Part shown: positions 16,701 to 26,551 of the stretch, piece after piece
Numbering within the stretch: position 1 is the first letter of the stretch
How the letters are laid out: the number at the start of each line of letters is the position of its first letter
NCBI RefSeq assembly: GCF_001895925.1
Contig: NZ_MPPI01000003.1
Coordinates: forward strand, 62,001-126,000
Length of the DNA: 64,000 nucleotides
Direction of reading: 5' to 3'
Source: Phormidesmis priestleyi ULC007
Lineage (GTDB): Bacteria > Cyanobacteriota > Cyanobacteriia > Leptolyngbyales > Leptolyngbyaceae
Made by a program: the position numbers and the translations under genes
Notes under the pieces: generated by a model
What the model was told of the DNA's origin: nothing
Seen by the model: the letters and a program-made list of their open reading frames with translations, nothing else
Database searches by the model: none

Positions 16701-19700
16701 ATGAACAACGCCAAAGTCAGAATTTACGAGCTATCACGAGAATTGAATCTAGACAACAGAGATCTCTTAGCGATCTGCGAACAACTTAATATTTCAGTCA
16801 AGAGCCACAGCAGCACCATTACAGAAGACGAAGCCGAAAGGATTCGGGCTGCGGCGGCAAAATACACGGCTAGTCACCCACCTTCTACAAAGTCGAATCC
16901 AACTCGTCAATCGGCTAATTCACAACCTGCTGAGATTAGAAAGAAAACGCCCTTGAATATTCAGAAGAAACAGCAAATTTTAGAAATTCGCAGACCGATC
17001 ACGCGCTCTGCGTCTGAGCCACAGCCCGAACTCAAAGCTCCTCCTACACCTCAGCCGACCGCGACCCAGACTCATCAAGCTCCCGCGAACCCTGCTGAAT
17101 CAAATCGTCCAACACACCTAGAATCAGAAGAATTAAAGCCAGAAACCTCTGATGCGCCGATCGCACCCACTGAGTCTTTTGCTGACCCGGCGGCAGACAT
17201 TTCGCCTGCTCCTGTGGAAGCGCCTCAGCCCGAACCTCCAGCGGCAACTCAGAAGCCTAGCGTTTCGATCGCTATTGAGCTTGTAGAAGAAAAGCCCTTG
17301 TCTCAGCCTCCGGCAAGACCTGCGGCAACCTCTTCTCGCCCTTCAACGGCTACTAAGCCCGTTCTAAAGCGCGACAAAGCCGCCCAGCCAGCACCTAGCG
17401 CAACAGAAGCGCCTCGTCGAGAACTTGGGGCAGCGCCTCAGCGAGAAGGTAGTAGACCTCAAGGCGGCTCTCCGGGTGAAGGGGTTCGTCGTCCTGTTCC
17501 AGGTGGCAGACCTGGTGAAGATCGCTCCACTCCTCGCCCACAGACGATCGTCGAATTGCGTCGTCCTAAGCCTGTTCAATCACCTCAAGACTTTGCTGTT
17601 CAGGGCGATGGTGCTGCAACCGCAGGTCTAGTTCTGCGTGTTAACCGCCCAACCAGACCTACGGCTGACGCGCCCGTTGCTCCTGGCCCGCTCGATCTGC
17701 AACTCAACAAACCGACCCCGCCGAAGCCCAAACGAGCTAAAGGATGGGATGACGAGGAAGAGGAAGTACAGGAGTTTCCCTCTGACAAGGCGAAGCTCGC
17801 AGCGAAAGGCAAGCGACGTGTTCAGCCCAAGATCGACGAAGATGACGACGACGATCTCGACAACCTGTCAGGTGGCGGAATTGTGGATGCTGCTCAAATG
17901 AGCATTTCCTTAGCGCGTCCTGCCAAGCCCAAAGGTTTGCCGGGTCAAATCAGGGTGGCTGCGGCTCCAACGCCCGCCGCTCCGCAGCGTAAAAAGTCTG
18001 GCGGCACTCGCGATCGTCGCGATCGTCGCGATCAAGAAGTTAAGGTCGAGCGTCCAGAAACCATTACGCTGACAGGTGGTTTAACGGTGCAAGATCTGGC
18101 TCAAAGGTTAGCCGTTCCTGCGACTGATTTGATCACCAAGCTGTTCATGAAGGGAATCGCAGCGACCATCACCCAAACTCTGGATATCGGCACTGCAACC
18201 ATGGTTGCCGAAGAATATAACGTTGAGGTCGAAGCGGGTGAGAAACAGGAAGCCGCCCGTAAAGTGACTGAAATGGTCGGCGCTGAGGATTTGGAGTACC
18301 TGATTCGTCGTCCTCCAGTGGTCACCATTATGGGTCACGTTGACCACGGTAAGACCACTCTACTCGACTCGATTCGCAAGACAAAAGTCGCTCAGGGAGA
18401 AGCGGGTGGGATCACCCAGCATATTGGGGCTTACCACGTTGACGTAGAGCACAACGGGCAAGAACAGCAGGTGGTCTTCTTAGACACGCCGGGTCACGAA
18501 GCCTTTACCGCGATGCGGGCACGAGGCGCACGGGTGACTGACATTGCCATTCTGGTTGTGGCAGCCGATGATGGCGTACAGCCGCAGACCATTGAGGCAA
18601 TCAGCCATGCGAAGGCAGCAGGTGTGCCGATCGTCGTGGCAATTAACAAAGTAGACAAAGAAGGGGCACAGCCCGATCGCGTCAAGCAAGAACTCACCGA
18701 GTATGCTCTGGTTCCTGAAGAGTGGGGCGGCGACACGATTATGGTGCCCGTCAGCGCCATCAATGGAGACAACCTGGATACCCTTCTAGAGATGATTCTC
18801 TTAGTAGCAGAAGTTGAAGATCTGTCTGCAAACCCCGATCGCTCCGCTAGAGGGACGGTGATTGAAGCCCATCTCGACAAGGCTAAGGGCCCGGTTGCGA
18901 CGCTGCTGATTCAGAACGGAACGCTGCATGTTGGCGACATCTTAGTCGCGGGATCGTCGCTGGGTAAGGTGCGAGCAATGGTGGACGATCGCGGTAAGCG
19001 CGTTCAAGTCGCATCGCCTTCGTTTGCGGTAGAAGTCTTAGGCTTGAGTGATGTTCCTTCTGCTGGAGATGAATTTGAAGTCTTCCAGGATGAGCGCGAA
19101 GCTCGTGCCGTTTCTGATGCAAGAGCCGACGATCAGCGTCAATCTCGACTGCTGGCTGCTGTGTCTTCTCGTCGAGTCAGCCTGAATACGCTCTCTGCTA
19201 AAGCGCAAGAAGGCGACCTCAAAGAGTTAAATCTGGTTCTAAAAGCAGACGTTCAGGGTTCGCTCGAAGCCATTCTTGGTTCCTTGCGTCAACTGCCTCA
19301 AAAGGAGGTGCAGGTACGAGTGCTGTTTGCGGCTCCGGGTGAAATCTCTGAAACAGACGTTGACTTAGCGGCGGCGAGTGACGCTGTGGTCATTGGCTTT
19401 AACACGACGTTGGCTCCAGGGGCGCGACAAGCTGCCGATCGAGCCGGGGTCGATGTGCGCGACTACAACATTATCTACAAACTGTTGGATGATGTGCAGG
19501 GCGCGATGGAGGGTCTGTTAGATCCCGAAATGATCGAAGAACCCCTCGGTCAGGTTGAGGTTCGGGCGGTCTTCCCAGTAGGACGCGGTGCGGTTGCGGG
19601 TTGCTATGTGCTATCTGGCAAGATCGTCCGTAACTGTAAGATTCGCATCCGTCGGGGTAACAACCTGGTTCACGAGGGCAACCTTGACTCTCTGAAGCGG

Positions 19701-19835
19701 ATGAAAGAAGACGCACGGGAAGTCAATGCTGGCTATGAGTGCGGTATTGGCTTAGATAACTTCAGCGCCTGGCAAATTGGCGATATTATCGAGGCTTACC
19801 GCATGATCTCGAAGCGTCGGACGCTCGCTAAATAG
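16701..19835 (+). CDS. infB: Translation initiation factor IF-2
   Basis: This 1044-residue GTPase places initiator tRNA on the 30S subunit. The IF2 N-terminal domain is at 1-55. A long disordered Pro/Ala/Arg-rich linker (60-440) follows, as in other cyanobacterial IF-2. The second IF2_N domain starts near 452. The G domain has [13 protein letters not shown] from about 545, [15 protein letters not shown], and NKVDKEG. Domains II-IV follow. The length matches the cyanobacterial family. A GATCGTCGCGATCGTCGC run near 18014 encodes an Arg/Asp repeat in the linker. Confidence 0.98.
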   Translation: MNNAKVRIYELSRELNLDNRDLLAICEQLNISVKSHSSTITEDEAERIRAAAAKYTASHPPSTKSNPTRQSANSQPAEIRKKTPLNIQKKQQILEIRRPITRSASEPQPELKAPPTPQPTATQTHQAPANPAESNRPTHLESEELKPETSDAPIAPTESFADPAADISPAPVEAPQPEPPAATQKPSVSIAIELVEEKPLSQPPARPAATSSRPSTATKPVLKRDKAAQPAPSATEAPRRELGAAPQREGSRPQGGSPGEGVRRPVPGGRPGEDRSTPRPQTIVELRRPKPVQSPQDFAVQGDGAATAGLVLRVNRPTRPTADAPVAPGPLDLQLNKPTPPKPKRAKGWDDEEEEVQEFPSDKAKLAAKGKRRVQPKIDEDDDDDLDNLSGGGIVDAAQMSISLARPAKPKGLPGQIRVAAAPTPAAPQRKKSGGTRDRRDRRDQEVKVERPETITLTGGLTVQDLAQRLAVPATDLITKLFMKGIAATITQTLDIGTATMVAEEYNVEVEAGEKQEAARKVTEMVGAEDLEYLIRRPPVVTIMGHVDHGKTTLLDSIRKTKVAQGEAGGITQHIGAYHVDVEHNGQEQQVVFLDTPGHEAFTAMRARGARVTDIAILVVAADDGVQPQTIEAISHAKAAGVPIVVAINKVDKEGAQPDRVKQELTEYALVPEEWGGDTIMVPVSAINGDNLDTLLEMILLVAEVEDLSANPDRSARGTVIEAHLDKAKGPVATLLIQNGTLHVGDILVAGSSLGKVRAMVDDRGKRVQVASPSFAVEVLGLSDVPSAGDEFEVFQDEREARAVSDARADDQRQSRLLAAVSSRRVSLNTLSAKAQEGDLKELNLVLKADVQGSLEAILGSLRQLPQKEVQVRVLFAAPGEISETDVDLAAASDAVVIGFNTTLAPGARQAADRAGVDVRDYNIIYKLLDDVQGAMEGLLDPEMIEEPLGQVEVRAVFPVGRGAVAGCYVLSGKIVRNCKIRIRRGNNLVHEGNLDSLKRMKEDAREVNAGYECGIGLDNFSAWQIGDIIEAYRMISKRRTLAK

Positions 19836-19840
19836 AAAGC

Positions 19841-19880
19841 AAAAGGCAGAAGGTTAAAACTCCTCCTGCCTTTTCTTTTG
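19841..19880 (+). terminator. Intrinsic terminator after infB
   Basis: AAAAGGCAG and CTGCCTTTT form the stem, with AGG/CCT extending it after a one-base bulge on each side, followed by TCTTTTG. It starts 6 bases after the infB stop. Confidence 0.85.
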
Positions 19881-19903
19881 AAAATCTCATCTGCGATCGA
19901 GTC

Positions 19904-20488
19904 ATGCAGAAATTTGAGCATCAGTTGGAAACCATTTACGCGGTCGATCGCAACACATGGCGAGGCTGGCTAGAGAAAAATCATGACACTGCTCTCGGCA
20001 TTTACCTTATTTACTACAAAGTGAAAAGCGCTAGGCCTAGCGTTCGGTATAATGAAGCGGTCAAAGAAGCTTTATGCTTTGGCTGGATCGACAGCAAAGT
20101 CAAATCGTTGGATGAGGAACGCTATCAGCAGATATTCACGCCCCGAAAACCTAAGAGCGTGTGGTCAAAATTAAACAAGCAGTCCATCAAAGAACTGATT
20201 GAGCAAGGTTTGATGACTGAGGCGGGGCTGAAAAAAATAGAAGCTGCGAAACAGAATGGCTCCTGGGAGTCATTGGATGCGATCGAAGCTTTGACCATTC
20301 CCGCAGACTTACAGCAGGCACTAGCAGCGAACGAAAGGGCTAACCGACATTTTGAGGCAGTTAGTAACTCATCCAAGAAGATCATTCTCTACTGGGTTGG
20401 AAGTGCCAAACGATTAGAAACTCGGTTGAAGAGAATTGAGAAAACGATCGCTTCAGTCGCGCAAAACGAAAATCCATTAGGACGGTGA
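19904..20488 (+). CDS. YdeI/OmpD-associated family protein
   Basis: This 194-residue member of the YdeI/OmpD-associated family (annotated in places as bacteriocin protection) has the N-terminal WRGWLEKNHDTALGIYLIYY, the hallmark EALCFGWIDSKVKSLDEERY, and the RKPKSVWSKLNK segment. The biochemical role is not established. The C-terminal 12 bases overlap the end of the convergent acyl-CoA dehydrogenase remnant. Confidence 0.88.
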   Translation: MQKFEHQLETIYAVDRNTWRGWLEKNHDTALGIYLIYYKVKSARPSVRYNEAVKEALCFGWIDSKVKSLDEERYQQIFTPRKPKSVWSKLNKQSIKELIEQGLMTEAGLKKIEAAKQNGSWESLDAIEALTIPADLQQALAANERANRHFEAVSNSSKKIILYWVGSAKRLETRLKRIEKTIASVAQNENPLGR

Positions 20489-20928
20489 GAAGTCTTCTTT
20501 TCTGGTTAATCGATCGAGGGTTGCCATCATCACTGCGGTGGTTTGTCCCGAAACGGTGAAAACTAGTGCCTCACGATAAACTCGTTGGGCAGGGTGATAT
20601 TTAGAATTGGCGGCACCACTGGAAACGGTCACAGCAGCCTGAGCGCATCGGTTGGCAATATTGACCGCCCAACCCCTCAAACGCAATTTTTCCTCAAAAG
20701 ATTCTCTTTGCTGTTGAGCCACGTAAATTTTGCTGCGACAGTCGCTCAATTCTTGAGTCAGCGATTCTAAAGCGGGCGCGATCGTCAAATAAGATTTTGT
20801 TTGAGCGGTTGTTTTGAGAATGTCTAACCCTGCTTGAGCACATCCGATCGCAAAGAAACTATGGTTGAGAACGTTAAGACGATCGCTGTTGTGAATGGCT
20901 TGTGCCGATCGAACAAATGCCACATCAG
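20477..20928 (-). pseudogene. C-terminal remnant of an acyl-CoA dehydrogenase, cut by the IS
   Basis: The frame reads out of the insertion sequence and continues with SDRLNVLNHSFFAIGCAQAGLDIL..., a helical segment and then YREALVFTVSGQTTAVMMATLDRL. This matches, as I recall, the C-terminal helical domain of acyl-CoA-dehydrogenase-family proteins. Only about 150 residues remain. The upstream catalytic part is not present on the far side of the IS: minus-strand frames of 21968-22221 show no related sequence. Either the insertion was followed by a deletion or the element marks a rearrangement. Family assignment is moderately certain. Confidence 0.6.
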
Positions 20929-21967
20929 AATCACGTGAGTTGGACGGAAGATAGAAGCGCAAAAGGAAAGCTGAGACTACCTTTGAAAGTCATGTAAACC
21001 TTTTGAGTCTCAGCCTGGACACCATCGTATCGCACTTGGATTTGACTCCCATCTTCGGGGAGGTGGACGACTTCTGTGAGCAGTTTGAGCAAGCTGGGTC
21101 AAGTCAGGCTCAACTCCCTGCCGTACCCGGCACCCGGCACTATCGATCCCGCATGTGCTTGAGGGAAGTGATGACGATCGTCATCGCGTTTCATGGAGCG
21201 GGGCTGAGAACGTTCAAAGACTTTTATAGGTTGACGGTGCTGCCCCACTGGCAGAAAGCCTTTCCCAACTTGGTCAGTTATAACCGCTTTGTTGAATTGA
21301 TGCCTTGGGGCTTGATGCTACTGTGCTGCTTCGCCAATACCCGCAAAGGAGAGATGACAGGCATTGCCTTTATCGACTCCACGCCCCTTGAAGTGTGTCA
21401 TCCAGCACGCGCTCATGCTCACAACGTCTTTCAAAACCTTGTCGGTTGGGGCAAAAGCTCAACTGGGTGGAAGTTTGGCTTCAAACTGCATCTGATCATC
21501 AACGATCAAGGAGAACGCTTGGCGTTCAAACTCACTCACGCCCATACCGAACACCGCCAACCTGTGCCTGAGATGACCCAAGACTTAATTGCACAACTCT
21601 TGGGAGATCGCGGCTACATTAGCCAAAAATTGTTTGAAGAACTCTACGCAAGCTTCGCTACCCGCAGGGTTCGCGGTTTCCAACTAGTCACCCAATCCAA
21701 AAAGACTATGAAGCAGCGCTTGGTCAAATTGATGGATAAGATCTTGCTTCGCCAGCGGGCGCTGATGGAATCGGTCAACGCTCCACTGAAGAACGTTGGT
21801 CAGATCGAGCATTCCCGGCATCGCAGTTGCTGAAATTTTCTAGTCAACTTAGCAGCAGGACTGATCGCTTCCACTTATCAGCCCAAGTTGCCATCCTTAG
21901 ATCTCAAACCCAAAGGGTTGCCTCCTCTGCCGCCTGCCATCTTTTAGGCCATCGAACTCACGTGATT
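20929..21967 (+). mobile_element. IS982-family insertion sequence
   Basis: The terminal inverted repeats are AATCACGTGAGTTGGACGG on the left (from 20929) and its near complement ending at 21967; read inwards that end is AATCACGTGAGTTCGATGG. The element is about 1.04 kb with one transposase gene. I could not define a clean target duplication: the flanks read tcag on the left and tagatg on the right. Confidence 0.85.
21003..21947 (+). pseudogene. IS982-family DDE transposase with premature stop
   Basis: It starts at TTG 21003 (MSLSLDTIVSHLDLTPIF) and has an IS982-type core: IAFIDSTPLEVCHPAR with the first catalytic Asp, LLGDRGYISQKLFEEL with the second, and ALMESVNAPLKN with the Glu. An in-frame TGA at 21831-21833 follows RHRSC. 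The same frame then continues NFLVNLAAGLIASTYQPKL to TAG at 21945-21947, which is the expected family C-terminus. The stop therefore truncates 314 residues to 276. There is also a local insertion around 21648-21676 encoding SFATRRVRG. This copy is probably inactive. Confidence 0.85.
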
Positions 21968-22221
21968 TAGATGATTAAATTTTCCGCCATACCACCCAAA
22001 AGCGATTACCTTACCCATTTGTCTTCCCAAGGTTGACTCTGGATAAGAAGCATACACGAACTAATGCTTTTGGGGGTAGTGCTATTCAGGAAAGAATGTA
22101 AAAGAGGGAACGTTCCAGCGGGGAAAGAAGCAGCGCTAAAAAAGCAAGTGTTATGACGATCGCTACCAAACCTTATTTTTCTCCAGCCTTTCCAAAATAC
22201 CCCTACCCATCCCTGATCTGT

Positions 22222-23412
22222 TTAAATTCCGTCTCCCCAAACGGGTGCTGGAATCTTCATCGCTTTGGCGAGTTCGGCAGCGACTTCGGGGCGAGAAAAC
22301 TCTGGCGGCGGTAGCTCACCGCGACGCAACATCTCCCGAACTTTGGTGCCTGAGAGATGAACACGCTCTTCAGGCAAGCTAGGACTGGTTTTGGTGGTTG
22401 CCATACTCTCAGTGCGCTTGCAGTAGAAGGCGTGTTCAAACTTCATTGGCTTGATGCCTAACGCATCGGGGTCAAACTCATCAAAAATATGTTGAGCATC
22501 ATAAGTGCCGTAATAGTCGCCAACTCCAGCATGATCGCGCCCGACGATGAAGTGAGTGCAGCCGTAGTTTTTGCGGATCAGGGCATGAAAGATAGCTTCA
22601 CGCGGCCCGGCATAGCGCATTGCGGCTGGGTTGATGGCGAGAATGACGCGATCTTTGGGGAAGTAGTGTTCGAGCATGATTTCGTAGCAGCGCATGCGAA
22701 TATCAGCCGAAATGTCATCGTCTTTGGTGACTCCGACGAGCGGATGCAGAAATAGCCCATCCACCGTTTCGAGCGCACATTTTTGAATGTATTCGTGAGC
22801 GCGGTGAATCGGGTTGCGAGTCTGGAACGCGACGATCGTCTTCCATCCTTTTTCTCTAAAAAGCGTGCGCGACTCGATCGGGTCAATCTGATAGGTCGGA
22901 AACTGCGGGTGAACATCTCGCTGAAGCATCCACACCGAACCCGCGAGATTAATCGCTCCCTGTTTGTAAACCACCGACACCCCCGGATGCTTTTCCTCAT
23001 TGGTGCGGTAGACGTAAAGCGCCTCGTGAACTTTGTCGTAACGATATTTTTGAGTGAGTTCGAGCACTCCGATAAAGCGACCTCGACCATCATCTAGACG
23101 CACGAGACTGCCTTCTTTAAGCGGCTTGGCAACTGCTTCGGTGACGGGTAGCGTGATCGGAATCGACCAGGGCAACCCATTGACTAAGTGCATCTCATTG
23201 ACCACCCGATCGTAATCTGCTTTTTCGAGAAAGCCTGTTAGCGGGCTAAAACCACCAATGGCGATCATCGCCAGATCAGAAGCCGCGCGTTCGTCAAGCT
23301 GCACTCTGGGCAAGTGGTCTGCTTTTGAGAGAAACTCTTCTTGTTGAGCAGGGTTGGCAATGCGATTAATCAGTTGCCCACCGTGAGGAGCAATGCTGTC
23401 TGGATGACTCAT
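22222..23412 (-). CDS. sat: Sulfate adenylyltransferase (ATP sulfurylase)
   Basis: It forms APS from ATP and sulfate, the first step of sulfate assimilation. The 396-residue cytosolic enzyme has an N-terminal PUA-like domain and a catalytic domain with [15 protein letters not shown] (the HxxH nucleotide-binding motif), [19 protein letters not shown], and a C-terminal [18 protein letters not shown] chose ATG 23412 ([14 protein letters not shown]); the frame open to 23529 adds a non-conserved extension. It stands alone, not in an operon with other sulfur genes. Confidence 0.97.
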   Translation of the reverse strand: MSHPDSIAPHGGQLINRIANPAQQEEFLSKADHLPRVQLDERAASDLAMIAIGGFSPLTGFLEKADYDRVVNEMHLVNGLPWSIPITLPVTEAVAKPLKEGSLVRLDDGRGRFIGVLELTQKYRYDKVHEALYVYRTNEEKHPGVSVVYKQGAINLAGSVWMLQRDVHPQFPTYQIDPIESRTLFREKGWKTIVAFQTRNPIHRAHEYIQKCALETVDGLFLHPLVGVTKDDDISADIRMRCYEIMLEHYFPKDRVILAINPAAMRYAGPREAIFHALIRKNYGCTHFIVGRDHAGVGDYYGTYDAQHIFDEFDPDALGIKPMKFEHAFYCKRTESMATTKTSPSLPEERVHLSGTKVREMLRRGELPPPEFSRPEVAAELAKAMKIPAPVWGDGI

Positions 23413-23920
23413 AAGTTGAAGGGTTTCGGATGTAGAAAAACCTCTCCTTTGTCTACGTGAAAAGGAGCCTTTATTGAGGGTAGCAGGATTAGGATCGAGA
23501 ACGATATAAGTAGACAGACTTAGCGTCACTTCAATGAGTTCTTTCGCTTCGTTCTTTAGGGCTTCAGCCCCCCAGAATTGGGTAGGGTTAGGGCGGAGTA
23601 TTTATGCAGGAATTCTAATCTTGAGCCTGCACGTTCTTCTAATCGTCAAAATACCCTTAGGATCGTGAATTAAATAACCTGTAAAACTGGTGAGCGTCTT
23701 CTGCCCCCATCTCTCCTCCCCAAGGAGAAGGAATGGGGATGAGGGTCTTCTATTTAATTTCACCTAGCTACTTAGCTGGAAAACTCTAATTTGAGGAAGG
23801 CAATCATGTCATTTAGTTTTTAGAATCTGGCGAACTGCGTCACTTAGAACAGCAGAGGGTTAGAGAATCTGTGCTGACCCTTTCGTTTTATAGTGAGTAG
23901 CTAACTCTCTGAAGGCTTTG
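23413..23920. other. Intergenic region with repeat fragments
   Basis: 508 bases between sat and the divergent acyltransferase gene. At 23532-23572 lies AGTTCTTTCGCTTCGTTCTT followed by TCAGCCCCC, one end of the MITE-like family seen at 5.9 and 44 kb. At 23659-23678 lies AGGATCGTGAATTAAATAAC, which recurs exactly at 48521-48540. At 23701-23749 there is a C-rich/G-rich partial inverted repeat (CCCCCATC...GATGAGGG). No gene is seen. Confidence 0.6.
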
Positions 23921-24805
23921 ATGACTAGGGACTGGAAGGGCACAAAGGTGAAGGAAAATCGGTTTGATGGCTGGTCACTAGAGGGACGAGACCCCCGGGT
24001 GATTCAAGCGCTCCTGCCGTTAGGAGACTGGCTCTATCGCCACTATTTTCGGGTGACGAGCGATGGCTGGCAGCATTTACCCCCATCGGGAAAGATGTTA
24101 ATTGTCGGGTCTCACAATGGCGGCATGATCGCCCCCGACACCTTGATGTTTATGGTGGACTGGTTTCAGCGCTTTGGTGCAGAGCGATTAGTGTATGGGC
24201 TGATGCACCCCAACGTCTGGATGGTTCCTGGGTATGCCAAGCTGACGGTGCAGTTAGGCGCGATCCGAGCGCATCCTCACATGGCAACGGCTGCCCTGCA
24301 ACGGGATGCAGCAGTCCTCGTCTATCCAGGCGGTGCTGAAGATTTGTGGCGACCGCACCACGATCGTCATCGCATTCACTTTGCAGGACGGAAAGGGTTT
24401 ATTAAACTGGCACTGCGCGAAGGAGTGCCCATTTTTCCTGCGATTTCGCTCGGCGCTCACGAGACGCTGATCATTCTGGCGAATCTCTACCCGCAGTTAC
24501 AACAACTGCATCAATGGGGAATGCCTTGGCTGTTAGGGATTGACCCGATCGTCTTTCCCATCTACCTAGGATTGCCGTGGGGGTTGGCGGTGGGCCCGTT
24601 GCCCAATGTTCCGTTCCCAGTGCAGATCCACACGCGGATTTGTACGCCGATCATATTCGAGCGATCTGGTCGGGCGGCGGCGAACGATCGCGCCTATGTC
24701 GATGCCTGCTATGAGCGAGTCTCTAGCCAGATGCAGCAGGAACTCGATCGACTCGTGCAGGGTCTAGACGGTCTCGATCCTGGTGGCGGTGCTCACGAAA
24801 GTTGA
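23921..24805 (+). CDS. Lysophospholipid/diacylglycerol acyltransferase-family protein
   Basis: This 294-residue membrane-associated acyltransferase of the PlsC/LPLAT superfamily has the catalytic motif GSHNGGMIAPDTLMF near residues 64-78, a His-Asp box with longer spacing like that of DGAT2-type enzymes. The acyl-acceptor motif VLVYPGGAEDLWRP follows near 137. It resembles the cyanobacterial DGAT2-like group (Synechocystis slr2103 type), whose products include acyl-plastoquinol or neutral lipids, but the acceptor cannot be read from sequence. ATG 23921 directly follows an in-frame TTG, which I did not use. It appears monocistronic. Confidence 0.75.
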   Translation: MTRDWKGTKVKENRFDGWSLEGRDPRVIQALLPLGDWLYRHYFRVTSDGWQHLPPSGKMLIVGSHNGGMIAPDTLMFMVDWFQRFGAERLVYGLMHPNVWMVPGYAKLTVQLGAIRAHPHMATAALQRDAAVLVYPGGAEDLWRPHHDRHRIHFAGRKGFIKLALREGVPIFPAISLGAHETLIILANLYPQLQQLHQWGMPWLLGIDPIVFPIYLGLPWGLAVGPLPNVPFPVQIHTRICTPIIFERSGRAAANDRAYVDACYERVSSQMQQELDRLVQGLDGLDPGGGAHES

Positions 24806-24869
24806 TGCCTTAAATGCTGACAGAGCAGACGCTGCCTCTGGTGGTATCTACATCCTCTCATCCCTACTT

Positions 24870-25114
24870 TAACGTCAGTTCGGGTTAATCATTGCCTGCC
24901 TAGCGATTGAACCTGGTCTCCTGTGCAGCCTGCGATAGTTTGATCGTCCAATGCCGAGCGTCTCGCCCCCTAAATCCCCCATGATGGGGGACTTGGAATG
25001 GGCACAATTTCTTGAACGCGGTCGATCTTTCTGCTTCAAAGTCCCCCAAGTTTGGGGGATTTAGGGGGCGAAGGGAACTGAAACGGAGCAGTAACTTATC
25101 CCGAACTCAGGTTA
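24870..25114. repeat. MITE-like element, copy B
   Basis: The core arms are GCCCCCTAAATCCCCCA at 24965-24981 and its complement at 25053-25069. The outer ends are imperfect inverted repeats: ACGTCAGTTCGGGTTAA on the left, and on the right, read on the minus strand, ACCTGAGTTCGGGATAAG. It is longer than copies A and C and has no coding capacity. It fills most of the 456-base gap between the acyltransferase gene and the secreted-protein gene; the rest holds only the hairpin at 25202. Confidence 0.65.
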
Positions 25115-25201
25115 ATTTAGCTGTACGCCTCTTTAAAAAATGGGACATTGTGGAAGCGCTCTAGGCGAAGGTTTCTGGGCGCGAATCTGCTTGCACTAAC
25201 A

Positions 25202-25226
25202 GGGGGGTGCAGAATTCTGCATCCCC
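25202..25226. other. Strong short hairpin, possible terminator
   Basis: GGGGGTGCAGAA and TTCTGCATCCCC form a nearly perfect stem with almost no loop, followed by TTAGTTTT on the plus strand. It sits 36 bases past the stop of the convergent secreted-protein gene. It could terminate transcription from either side or be a small dispersed palindrome. Confidence 0.5.
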
Positions 25227-25261
25227 TTAGTTTTGAATCCCTGTAAATGCTATTCCCAATT

Positions 25262-26551
25262 TTAGTCAGAGTTGAGAGACTGCCGCAGAGCTTCTTGAAA
25301 CTCTTTATTTTGAGCGGCAATTTCATTGATTACGTCTTCAGGAACATCCGCGTCAGAAACCGTTGGAGAAGTTTCTAGAAAAGATTGTACGATCGCAGAG
25401 TCAGAGAGTTCTCTAGCAGAGAAGCGCTGGAGCGGTTGGCGATTGGGGAAGTAGCGATCGCCATCATAACTTCCGCCCGCATAGCTGAATCCTTGAGAAA
25501 CCGTTCTCCCGTCAGGATCTTCGGCTGATTTCACAATCACATCGCCGCGAATAGCATCAATCACTAATTGGCTCCCTGATCGCCGAAACTGAATCAGCGT
25601 GAGTTGATCTGTCGCCGGAGCCACAATCACCTCACCGGGCGCGTAAACATCAAACGTACAGGATTTTGCGCCGATCGCGTTCGCAGTCTCTTTGAGCTTG
25701 AGCAGCAGTGTCGAAGCAATCACCCAGCCATTTCCTCTCGCGTTGAACTTACGATTGTCATCACAGTCTAGCGATGCCATTAAGTCCCGGTCTGAAGCCT
25801 TCCACTCCCAGGTACTCACCACTGAGCAATCGTCGCCTGAACTGGTTTGCAGACAATCTTTCAGCGCTTTTTCACACGGGTCGCCCGATCCTAACAATCC
25901 CATACTGTCAGTAGAACGAACGCCCCAGCCTGTCCCGTTATCGCCGATCGCGCTGCAATACTGCACCCGCACTAGCCCCAGCAGAAGATCTGGCAATCGT
26001 TGAGCTTTGAGAACCTGCTTTGTGGCAATGATGGGAGCCTGAAGAGGTAAGAATGCTGTCCCTCCGCCTTGCCCTGCCCGAATGCGAACTCCCTGAGGCA
26101 CACAGCCGCGATCGTCTCGGTTTTGGCTGGGTCGCCAGCCTAACAGCCCCTCGCCGCCTTTCAGAGTACAGGGGAAACGATAGCGGCTGTCGAGACTCTG
26201 CGATCGCACATAGGCGGTAGGCCCGATCAGGTGTTTGGACGTGACAGCAACGCCGCTCGGAGCCGAGATGCCGGTCAGCGTAGCATTAGAGGTTGTCCCT
26301 TTCGGAACAAAGAGATTCTCATGATAGTCTCGCAGTTGAGTGCGCCATGCCGCCGCCGATTCTGAGGTGCGTCCTCTTTCTAATAAGATGCTATTACCAC
26401 TTGTACGGGTGACAAAGAAAGCTTTGGGAACTGCGGCATGGCTGGCGATCGCAGTCAACAAAACAGAAACTGGAATAGATATGCTGATCGTAAACGGAAT
26501 CAGCGAAGAGACTAAAAGCCAATGCTGACGCGAATGCTTAGGTTGATTCAT
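25262..26551 (-). CDS. Secreted protein of unknown family, coupled to the caspase gene
   Basis: This 429-residue protein has an N-terminal signal or anchor segment (about 13-45, LVSSLIPFTISISIPVSVLL). The exported part has six to eight Cys residues, for example GSGDPCEKALKDC and DDCSVVSTWEW, suggesting disulfides. The C-terminal 130 residues include IDAIRGDVIVKSAEDPDGR and a QRFSARELSDSAI segment with a FecR-like feel. I cannot name the family. The ATG at 26551 overlaps the caspase gene stop as ATGA and has GAGG five bases upstream, so the two are translationally coupled. It is probably the external partner of the membrane-anchored caspase-STAND protein. Confidence 0.7.
   Translation of the reverse strand: MNQPKHSRQHWLLVSSLIPFTISISIPVSVLLTAIASHAAVPKAFFVTRTSGNSILLERGRTSESAAAWRTQLRDYHENLFVPKGTTSNATLTGISAPSGVAVTSKHLIGPTAYVRSQSLDSRYRFPCTLKGGEGLLGWRPSQNRDDRGCVPQGVRIRAGQGGGTAFLPLQAPIIATKQVLKAQRLPDLLLGLVRVQYCSAIGDNGTGWGVRSTDSMGLLGSGDPCEKALKDCLQTSSGDDCSVVSTWEWKASDRDLMASLDCDDNRKFNARGNGWVIASTLLLKLKETANAIGAKSCTFDVYAPGEVIVAPATDQLTLIQFRRSGSQLVIDAIRGDVIVKSAEDPDGRTVSQGFSYAGGSYDGDRYFPNRQPLQRFSARELSDSAIVQSFLETSPTVSDADVPEDVINEIAAQNKEFQEALRQSLNSD

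Noticed and set aside
16489-16704. 71-codon TTG-start frame before infB
   Set aside because: It crosses a hairpin, has a poor start and biased composition, and shows no family resemblance.
20915-21975. Target-site duplication of the IS982 element
   Set aside because: The flanks tcag/tagatg do not give a convincing direct repeat; a deletion next to the element could explain this.
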